This document shows positions 23,047 through 29,258 of a stretch of 29,258 nt of DNA, piece by piece (position 1 is the first letter of the stretch; every line of letters starts with the position of its first letter). The notes beneath the pieces are model-generated. The model saw only the letters and a list, made by a program, of their open reading frames with translations, did no database searches and was not told where the DNA came from. Position numbers and translations under genes: made by a program. Source of the stretch: CAYLZO01 sp964387775 (lineage in GTDB: Bacteria; Chloroflexota; Anaerolineae; JAAYZQ01); NCBI GenBank assembly GCA_964387775.1, contig CAYLZO010000035.1:1-29258 (forward strand), in the 5' to 3' direction.

Positions 23047-23101
23047 CACGCACTACGCACTACGCGATACGCAATACGTGATACGTGATGCGTGATGCGT
23101 G
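23047..23101. repeat. Repeat-built palindromic spacer before the aminotransferase
   Basis: Iterated 7-nt units (CTACGCA/CGATACG, then TGATACG/TGATGCG) form an imperfect hairpin with arms 23047-23066 and 23082-23101. It ends about 20 nt before the next start. It has the same layout as the spacers at 7258, 9348 and 15085 but uses different units. Confidence 0.7.
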
Positions 23102-23121
23102 ATTCACCAAGGAGAACCAAA

Positions 23122-24375
23122 ATGGATACTCGACACATTTCGCCGGTCTGGAGCCGCATCACCGACATCGTCGCCGAGCGGGGGGAGGGCGCCTACCTGT
23201 TCGACGTCCACGGCGAGCGCTACCTGGACTTTACCAGCGGCATCGGCGTGACCAACACCGGCCACTGCCATCCCCGCGTCGTCGCAGCGGCCCGCGAGCA
23301 GGTGGGCCAGCTCATCCACGGTCAGGTCAACATCGTCTACCACGAGCCGCTACTGCGGCTGGTGGCCGCCCTCCGCGAGGTCGTGCCCTCGGCGCTCGAT
23401 ACCTTTTTCTTTTCCAACTCGGGCGCCGAAGCGGTGGAAGGCGCGGTCAAGCTGGCCCGCCACGCCACCGGCCGGACCAACGTCGTCGTCTTTCAGGGCT
23501 CGTTCCACGGGCGGACCAGCCAGACCATGGCCATGACCACGTCCAAGACGATTTATCGCCAGCACTACCAGCCCCTGGCCGCCGGCGTGTTCGTCGCGCC
23601 TTATCCCTACGCCTATCGCTACGGCTGGGACCCCGAGCAGACGGGTCAGTGGTGCTTACGCGAGTTGCGGCACCTGCTCGCCAGCCAGACGGCGCCCTCC
23701 GAGACGGCGGCCATCGTCGTCGAGCCGGTGCTGGGCGAAGGCGGCTACGTCGTCCCGCCCGCCCGGTTCCTGGCCGGCCTGCGCGAGATCTGCGACGAAC
23801 ACGGCATCCTCCTCGTCGCCGACGAGGTCCAGTCAGGCTTTGGGCGCACGGGCAAGTTCTGGGCCATCGAGCACTTTGACGTCGTGCCCGACGTCCTGAT
23901 CATGGCCAAGGGGCTGGCTTCCGGTTTTCCGCTCTCGGGCGTGGCTGCGCCCCGGGCGCTCATGGAAAAGTGGCAGGTGGGCACCCACGGCGGCACCTAC
24001 GGCGGCAACGCCGTGGCCTGCGCCGCGGCCGAGGCCACGGTCCGCGTGCTGCAGGACGGCCTCGTAGACAACGCGGCCCGCATGGGCGACGTCCTCCTGG
24101 ACGGCCTGCAGGACATCCAGCGCCGCCACCCGGTGCTGGGCGACGTGCGCGGCCTGGGGCTCATGGTCGGCTGCGAGTTCACGCGGGCCGACGGCGCACC
24201 CGCCAGCGACCGGGTCAAGCGCGTCATCGCCCGCTGCCTGGACGAAAAGCTGCTGCTGCTCAACTGTGGCCCCTACGGCAACGTCGTGCGCTGGATTCCG
24301 CCGCTCATCGCCGACCGGATGCAGATCGAGACGGCCCTGGGCATCTTTGAAAACGCCGTCCAAGCCAGCACCTGA
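23122..24375 (+). CDS. Class III PLP-dependent aminotransferase
   Basis: A 417-aa fold-type I aminotransferase of the acetylornithine/4-aminobutyrate group. From ATG 23122 (AAGGAG upstream) it starts near the usual N-terminus; the in-frame ATG 23092 lies in the repeat spacer. Visible motifs: FTSGIGVTNTGHCHP, FFSNSGAEAVEGAVKLAR, FHGRTSQTMAMT, VEPVLGEGGY, VADEVQSGFGRTG and the PLP lysine Lys263 in IMAKGLASGFPLSG. It would move an omega- or alpha-amino group to 2-oxoglutarate or a similar acceptor. Specificity (GABA, ornithine, lysine, beta-alanine) cannot be read here. The neighbouring saccharopine dehydrogenase-like gene hints at lysine or related amino acid metabolism. Confidence 0.94.
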   Translation: MDTRHISPVWSRITDIVAERGEGAYLFDVHGERYLDFTSGIGVTNTGHCHPRVVAAAREQVGQLIHGQVNIVYHEPLLRLVAALREVVPSALDTFFFSNSGAEAVEGAVKLARHATGRTNVVVFQGSFHGRTSQTMAMTTSKTIYRQHYQPLAAGVFVAPYPYAYRYGWDPEQTGQWCLRELRHLLASQTAPSETAAIVVEPVLGEGGYVVPPARFLAGLREICDEHGILLVADEVQSGFGRTGKFWAIEHFDVVPDVLIMAKGLASGFPLSGVAAPRALMEKWQVGTHGGTYGGNAVACAAAEATVRVLQDGLVDNAARMGDVLLDGLQDIQRRHPVLGDVRGLGLMVGCEFTRADGAPASDRVKRVIARCLDEKLLLLNCGPYGNVVRWIPPLIADRMQIETALGIFENAVQAST

Positions 24376-24423
24376 GCGACGGATTGTAGGAGTGGTAGAC
24401 CCAAAAAGTCCCCATCTAGTTCT

Positions 24424-24535
24424 GTCATTGCGAGCCGCGTCGTTTGCGGCGAAGCAATCCCCGGCTGAGAGAGAGAAACAAACTGCTCAACCCAGAAGGA
24501 GATCGCTTCGTTCGCTAACGCTCGCTCGCAATGAC
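24424..24535. repeat. Dispersed-repeat element with inverted ends
   Basis: Ends are GTCATTGCGAGC (24424-24435) and its exact reverse complement (24524-24535), with GCGAAGCAATC-type inner pairs. It fills the gap between two convergent genes. The sequence type is one I recall as a common dispersed repeat in environmental bacterial genomes. It may form a hairpin that separates the convergent transcripts. Confidence 0.78.
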
Positions 24536-24564
24536 AACCAGATAAGGACTTGTGCTGCGCTGCA

Positions 24565-25749
24565 CTAGGCAAGCGGCAAGACCCGTCCCACCACAAAGTT
24601 GAGATAGCGTCCTTCGGGAAAATAGGCCGCGACGGGATGGTCAGCCGGCTGCCCTGCTTCGTGGAGGATGAGCAGGCGGCGGCCGGCCCGGCGCGCGGCC
24701 TCGGCCAGGGCCTCGCGGAAAGCGCGGGGCGAGACCTGGCTGGTGCAGCTCGCCGAGGCCAGCAGCCCGCCCGGCGCGACGCAGCGGAGGGCCAGGTCGT
24801 TGAGCCGCACGTAAGCCCGCTCGGCTGCCCGCCGGCTGCCCCGGTCGCGGGCCAGGCTGGGCGGATCGAGGATCACCACGTCAAAGCGCCGCTTCTCGGC
24901 AGCAAACTGCCCCAGGAGGTCGAAGCAATCGCCCACGTGGAAGGTGTGGGCTGCCGGATCAAAGCCGTTCAGAGCCAAATTTCGCCGCGCTGCCTCGATG
25001 GCCCCCGCTGCGGCATCGCAGGCGGTGACAGCCGCCGCCCCGGCCCGCAGCGCGTAAAGCGAAAAGCCGCCGGTGTAGCAGAAGCAATCGAGCACCGACT
25101 TGTGCCGGCACCAGCCCGCCAGCGTGCGCCGGTTCTCGCGCTGGTCAAAGTAGAGGCCGGTCTTTTGCCCGGCAAAGAGGTCGGCGCAAAAGAGCAGGCC
25201 GTGCTCCTCGATGGTGTGGTCGTCGGGCGGCAGCCGGCCCCAGAACGAGAGCAGTTCTTCCCCCGGCCGCCGCCAGAGGATGCCACGCAACCGGGCGTGG
25301 GCGTGGAGCGCCTCGGCCACCCAGGGCACCAGGCCGTCCAGGCTCTCGGCGTAAGTCCGGATCGCGGCGTACTCGCCATAGAGGTCGACGACGAGGCCCG
25401 GCAGGCCGTCGCCTTCGCCGTAGATCCAGCGGTAGCCGGTGGTCGCCGTCTCGCGCACCGGCGCCCGGCCCTCCCAAGCCTCGGTTACGCGGTCGGCCAC
25501 CCAGGCGGCGTCGGGCACGCCGCGTCGGGAGAAAAGGCGCACGGCGATGGGGCTGCGCGCATCCCACAGGCCGAAGGCCATAAAGCCACCACAGCGCACC
25601 CGCACCCACGTCCCCGATGCCAAGATTTCGGTGAGTTCAGTCGAACCGTCGGCTGCAGCGGCCACGTGGTTGCGATAGACCCAGGGATGGCCCAGGCGCA
25701 AACTCGACTTCAGGTGAGCGGGCAGTTGGAGCAGAGGAAGATCACTCAT
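24565..25749 (-). CDS. rlmI: RlmI-like 23S rRNA m5C methyltransferase
   Basis: A 394-aa class I SAM-dependent methyltransferase with an N-terminal PUA domain, the architecture of RlmI, which makes m5C1962 in 23S rRNA. The PUA part begins LKSSLRLGHPWVYRNH. The catalytic half shows FFDQRENR-like YFDQRENRRTLA, VLDCFCYTGGFSLYALRAGA (SAM motif I), VTACDAAAGAIEAARRNLALNG, VVILDPPSLARDR (motif IV) and LLASASCTSQV with the expected catalytic Cys. I chose ATG 25749; a 456-aa reading from 25935 would run deep into the kinase gene. The start overlaps the kinase stop, so translation is probably coupled. The exact target nucleotide is inferred from the family. Confidence 0.92.
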   Translation of the reverse strand: MSDLPLLQLPAHLKSSLRLGHPWVYRNHVAAAADGSTELTEILASGTWVRVRCGGFMAFGLWDARSPIAVRLFSRRGVPDAAWVADRVTEAWEGRAPVRETATTGYRWIYGEGDGLPGLVVDLYGEYAAIRTYAESLDGLVPWVAEALHAHARLRGILWRRPGEELLSFWGRLPPDDHTIEEHGLLFCADLFAGQKTGLYFDQRENRRTLAGWCRHKSVLDCFCYTGGFSLYALRAGAAAVTACDAAAGAIEAARRNLALNGFDPAAHTFHVGDCFDLLGQFAAEKRRFDVVILDPPSLARDRGSRRAAERAYVRLNDLALRCVAPGGLLASASCTSQVSPRAFREALAEAARRAGRRLLILHEAGQPADHPVAAYFPEGRYLNFVVGRVLPLA

Positions 25750-28163
25750 CGGACGATTCGGTCTCTGTCGTAGGCGCTGGCGTGGAGGTTGGAGGCGGCA
25801 GCGGCCTCGGCCGGTACATCCGGGCCGGATACCCACCGGCGACGATCGGCTCAAAGCCATCGACCAGCTTTCGGGATTGACCGCCGTCGGCCTCGGCGAC
25901 GTAGATGGCCCGGCCTCCGTCTCGATCTGAACCAAAGACGATGGACTCGCCGTCGGGCGTAAAGGCCGCGCTCACCGGCCAATCGGCCCGGTGGACCAGC
26001 TCCACCCGCCCTCCACCGTCGGCATCCATGACGTAGAGATCGGTGGCCTGACCATCCCGGTAGCCCAGTCGGACCAGCAGCTGCTGGCCCTCCGGCGAGA
26101 AATCGACCGAGGCGTACCAATCGGCTCCTTCGCCCGGCCCCACGATCTCTTTTTGTTGCGCCCCATCGGCGCCGAGCAGGTAGATCCGGTAAAAGCCTTC
26201 CTGCTCGACCTCGGCCGCAACCCACGCCTCGTCGGGCGAGAAGCTGATGCCGCTGATATTCTCCGCGACCATCAGGCGCAGCGACCGGCCCGACGCCGTG
26301 TCCACCACGTGCAGCTCCTCGGAGGTGCGGTCGGGATCAAAAAAGCTGATCAGCAATCGGTCCCCGGAGGGTGCAAAGTCGGGCCAGGCGGAGGAAAAGC
26401 CAGAAAACAGCTCGACCGGGCGGTCGCCGTCAGACTCGGAAAGATAGAGGCGGCGGGTTTCGCCGTCGTAGGTCTGGTAGCACAGCCAGCGGCCATCGTC
26501 GGAGAGGCGTCCCGCGTATCTGGAGTCCTGGCCGCTGAGGATCGTCTGCTGGCCACTCCCATCGCTGTTGACGAGGTAGAGGGAATAGACGTCGCCGCGC
26601 TTGACGTTGAGGGCCAGGGTCTGCCCGTCGGCTGTCCAGGTTGCGGCGGCGTAGTCGGCCCGATTGACGAGCGTCACGGGATTCGAGCCATCGCTGTCCA
26701 TGACGACCAGGCCATAGTCGTAGGTATCCGGCCCGGACGGGTTCTCTTCCCCGAGATCGCGCGTATAGAGCCGCACCTTCTGACCATCGTTCGAAAAGTA
26801 GGCCGCGGCAAAGGTGCGATCGCTGGCCAGGACCTGGCGGTCGCTGCCGTCGGGCCTCATCAGGTAGGCCGTGTAGCGATCATCCCGTTCCACGCGGACG
26901 GTGATCCACGCCCCACCGGGCGAGACATAGCCCGCGACTGCGTTGGCCGAATCGGCACCGCTGGCCAGCAGGTAGGGCTCGCTACCCTCCAGGTCGGTGG
27001 CATAGAGGCTGTACGTGTCCCCCTCCTGCATTTTGTACAGAATCACGGCTGGGGAGTCTGACAGATCCGGGCTGGATGGCGCTGCCAGTGTCGGAGCAAC
27101 CGACGGTGTCCGGTCGACCGCCGTGGGGCGCAGGGCGACGGTGGGGCTGGCTGCACCACCGGCCACCGGTTCTGAACCGCCTCCGCCGCCCAGCAGCGCG
27201 ATCAGCAGGGCGACGATGACGACCAACGCGATCAAGCCGGCCGCCCCGGCCAGCAGGCGGGGACTCGACGCGAAGCCGCGCTGCTTTTTCCGGCTCCGCC
27301 TGGACACAGGCTCGCGCACGGATTGGCCGGAGAGGGCCGCGTCCAGCGATTGCACCAGGTCCGTCACCGAAGGGTAGCGCCTGTCGGGCGATTTGGCCAG
27401 GGCCCGGTCCAGCNNNNNNNNNNACCATTCCGGCACCGGCGGGCAGGTCGGGCCGCACCTGGCCCAGGGACGGGGGCGGTTCGTAGATCTGCTGGTGCAA
27501 CACGGCGTGGGGCGTCGCGCCCTCAAAGGGCACGCGCCCGCTGAGCATCTGGTAGGCCACCACGCCCAGGGAGTAGACGTCGCTGCGCCGGTCCAGGTCT
27601 TTGCCCCGGGCCTGCTCGGGCGACATGTATTGGGGCGTGCCGACCATCATCCCGGTGCGCGTCAGGCGCGTCTCCTGGGCGGCCCGGGCGATGCCAAAGT
27701 CGGTCAGAACGACGCGGCCGCCGGCCTGGACGATGACGTTGACCGGCTTGACGTCGCGGTGGACCAACCCCTGAGCGTGGGCGTAGTCGAGGGCATCGGC
27801 CAGGGCGCTCAGGATCGAGAGTGCCTCGTCGGGGGCCAGAGCGCCTTCTTGCCGGATGATCTCGGCCAGCGTCTGTCCCTCCAGGTATTCCATGACAAAG
27901 TAGTAGCAATCGCCCGCCTGCCCCACGTCGTGGATGGTGACGACGTGGGGATGGTTGAGCCGGGCCGCGGCCCGCGCCTCGCGCAAAAAACGCTCGACGA
28001 ATGGCGCCTCCCAGGCCAGGTGCGGGGCGAGCACCTTGATGGCAACCTGGCGGTCGAGATCAGGATCGTAGCCCAGGTACACAACCCCCATGCCGCCGCG
28101 CCCGATCTCGGCGCGGATCTCGTACTTGCCCAGACGTTGGCCGACCAGATCGCTCTGCGACAT
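25742..28163 (-). CDS. PknB-like Ser/Thr kinase with TolB/PD40 beta-propeller tail
   Basis: A membrane Ser/Thr kinase interrupted in this assembly by ten Ns (27414-27423). The N-terminal kinase domain (about 14-265) has GRGGMGVVY, Lys43, HRDVKP (Asp137), DFG (Asp155) and the MSPEQARG activation segment. The C-lobe resumes after the Ns at LDRALAKSPDRRYPS. A hydrophobic membrane segment (LLAGAAGLIALVVIVALLIALL) and a Pro/Thr/Ser-rich linker follow, then a long extracytoplasmic region of PD40-type repeats (SDGSGQQ..., DADGG...), probably a six- to seven-bladed propeller. If the Ns are deleted, both parts join in frame to 803 aa. The propeller may sense ligands outside the cell (inference). The gene overlaps rlmI. 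Confidence 0.9.
27414..27423. other. Ten-N assembly gap inside the kinase gene
   Basis: Fixed-size N run. The flanking codons (GT before and G after, read on the minus strand) combine to a Val codon and restore the frame if nothing is missing. Confidence 0.95.
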
Positions 28164-28213
28164 TGCAATTGACCTCGCTTTGGTTTGCTACGACGTGGCA
28201 GCCAGAGACACGC

Positions 28214-29182
28214 TCACGATTCTTCCCAGCGACTCAGTTCGTCCAGCGTCTGCTTTTCTTCGCCACTCAGCCGAAAGCCGACGACCTGGAGGTTGTCCTC
28301 CAACTGCGCCACACTGTTGGCCCCGATGATAGGCGCCGTCACGAGGGGATTGCTCAACAGCCAGGCCAGCGCCACCTGGGGGATGCCCTGGCCGTGCGCC
28401 TCGCCGATTTCCTCCATCTTGTCCAGCAAGTCAAAGTTCGCCTCCGAGAAATAGCGTTTCTCGACGCCCTCGGCGCGGGCGCTGTCGGGCAGGGGCTCGT
28501 CGCGCCGGTACTTGCCGGTGAGAAAGCCGCCGGCCAGCGGGCTGTAGTTGATCACGCCGAGGCCATGCTTGTCCACGACGTCGGCCAGGTGCTCCTCGAA
28601 CTCCTGGCGGTGGACCAGGTTGTAGTGTGGTTGAAGCGATACGTAGCGGGCGAGGTCCTGGCGGTCGCTGGCCCACAGCGCCTCGACCAGGCGCCAGGCC
28701 GGGTAATTCGAGCAGCCCACGTAGCGCACCTTGCCCGCCCGCACCAGGTCGTCCAGAGCGCGCATCGTCTCCTCGATGGGCGTCTCGTCGTCGTAAGAGT
28801 GGGTCTGGTAGAGGTCGATGTAGTCAGTTTGGAGGCGGCGCAGGCTGTCCTCGACGGCGCGCAGGATGTGCGCCCGGCTCAGGCCCTCGCCGTTGGGGCC
28901 GTCCCACATGCGGCCCCGCACCTTGGTGGCCAGCACGATCTCCTGGCGGTTGCCGCGCGCCTTCAGCCAGCGGCCGATGATCTGCTCCGATACGCCGCCG
29001 GGATTACCATCGGCCCAAGAGGAGTAAACGTCGGCGGTGTCGATCAAGTTGCCGCCGGCCTCCGCGTAGGCATCCATGATCGCAAAGGCCGTCTCTTCGT
29101 TGGCCGTCCAGCCGAACTGCATCGTGCCCAGGGCCAGCTCCGAGACCTTCAGGCCCGTTCGTCCCAATTTCCGATACTCCAT
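28214..29182 (-). CDS. Aldo/keto reductase
   Basis: A 322-aa NADPH-dependent aldo/keto reductase of the YajO/Kv-beta-like type. The catalytic tetrad is visible: Asp48 (NLIDTADVY), Tyr53, Lys87 (LATKVRG) and His128 (YQTHSYD). The N-terminus MEYRKLGRTGLKVSELALGTMQFG is family-typical, and cofactor-binding parts appear as VGCSNYPAWRL, INYSPLAGGFLTGKY and APIIGANSVAQLEDNL. It probably reduces small aldehydes or ketones; the substrate is unknown. GAAAGGGGC lies just upstream of ATG 29182. It is the first gene of the minus-strand run, 50 bp upstream of the kinase gene. Confidence 0.95.
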   Translation of the reverse strand: MEYRKLGRTGLKVSELALGTMQFGWTANEETAFAIMDAYAEAGGNLIDTADVYSSWADGNPGGVSEQIIGRWLKARGNRQEIVLATKVRGRMWDGPNGEGLSRAHILRAVEDSLRRLQTDYIDLYQTHSYDDETPIEETMRALDDLVRAGKVRYVGCSNYPAWRLVEALWASDRQDLARYVSLQPHYNLVHRQEFEEHLADVVDKHGLGVINYSPLAGGFLTGKYRRDEPLPDSARAEGVEKRYFSEANFDLLDKMEEIGEAHGQGIPQVALAWLLSNPLVTAPIIGANSVAQLEDNLQVVGFRLSGEEKQTLDELSRWEES

Positions 29183-29215
29183 CGCATTGCCCCTTTCGTT
29201 CGTGGTGAATGTTGA

Positions 29216-29242
29216 CCAAGTATACCAAAGTATACCATACTT
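29216..29242 (-). promoter_or_regulatory. Duplicated extended -10 elements upstream of the aldo/keto reductase
   Basis: On the minus strand TGGTATACTT occurs twice, 10 bp apart, with TATACT at 29229-29234 and 29219-29224. Either could be an extended -10. The 10-bp phasing also suits a regulator binding a direct repeat. The -35 region is cut by or near the window end. Confidence 0.5.
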
Positions 29243-29258
29243 CGGGGCCAGAAAAAAG

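Noticed and set aside
23047..23101. A CRISPR-like array before the aminotransferase
   Set aside because: Units are about 7 nt with no spacers, and no cas genes are present; it is an iterated-unit palindrome.
24550..25773. A 407-codon plus-strand frame opposite rlmI
   Set aside because: The minus strand encodes a recognisable PUA-methyltransferase with all SAM motifs; the plus-strand translation has no domain features.
27414..27423. A true frameshift splitting the kinase into two genes
   Set aside because: The frame change is caused only by the ten Ns; deleting them restores one frame and a normal kinase C-lobe.

Overview
The window is a high-GC bacterial chromosome fragment, probably from a metagenome assembly because it contains a 10-N scaffold gap. 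It carries most of a bacterial-type Wood-Ljungdahl (reductive acetyl-CoA) gene set. The gene content points to an anaerobic, acetogen-like bacterium. A Chloroflexota (Anaerolineae-like) source is my best guess, based on the general look of the proteins, the abundance of VapBC and DUF433/DUF5615 modules, and the PD40-tailed kinase. That taxonomic call is inference and no search was run.

Layout. 1-450 is gene-free and dense in inverted repeats. 472-3970 reads as one operon: a NarL-type response regulator, a soluble GAF-GAF histidine kinase and a FolD with an unusual N-terminal extension. fhs (4131-6017) has its own near-consensus promoter and a strong hairpin behind it. A RelE-like toxin-antitoxin (TA) pair (6277-6908) follows. 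Next come a small HMA-like protein, cooS and acsB (6924-11681), closed by a canonical terminator. A VapBC pair (11891-12519) separates these from acsD, acsC and a RACo-type corrinoid activator (12661-17113). A second VapBC pair (17169-17853) precedes acsE (17890-18843). A MoaD-like protein and an aldehyde:ferredoxin oxidoreductase (AOR) follow (18915-21111), coupled to a DUF433/DUF5615 pair whose toxin is broken by an in-frame TGA. A saccharopine dehydrogenase-like protein and a class III aminotransferase end the plus-strand block (21863-24375). The rest is on the minus strand: an aldo/keto reductase, a Ser/Thr kinase with a beta-propeller tail, and an RlmI-like methyltransferase.

How it fits together. 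Fhs and FolD carry the folate-bound C1 unit from formate to methylene-THF. AcsE moves the methyl group from methyl-THF to the corrinoid protein AcsCD, which RACo keeps reductively active. CooS makes CO from CO2, and AcsB joins methyl, CO and CoA to acetyl-CoA. AOR could interconvert acetate and acetaldehyde with ferredoxin. Formate dehydrogenase, MetF, CooC and AcsF are not in the window.

Most notable: (i) five junctions in this block carry palindromic spacers, four of them built from short repeated units, ending 17-31 nt before the next start codon; (ii) FolD has a 96-residue N-terminal extension, a well-formed internal GTG start, and Ile at the position of the catalytic cyclohydrolase Lys; (iii) all four cysteines of the histidine kinase lie in its first GAF region; (iv) the HMA-like protein before cooS lacks the CxxC motif; (v) AcsE has a ~50-residue insertion; (vi) TA modules punctuate the cluster; (vii) the N gap probably hides no missing sequence.
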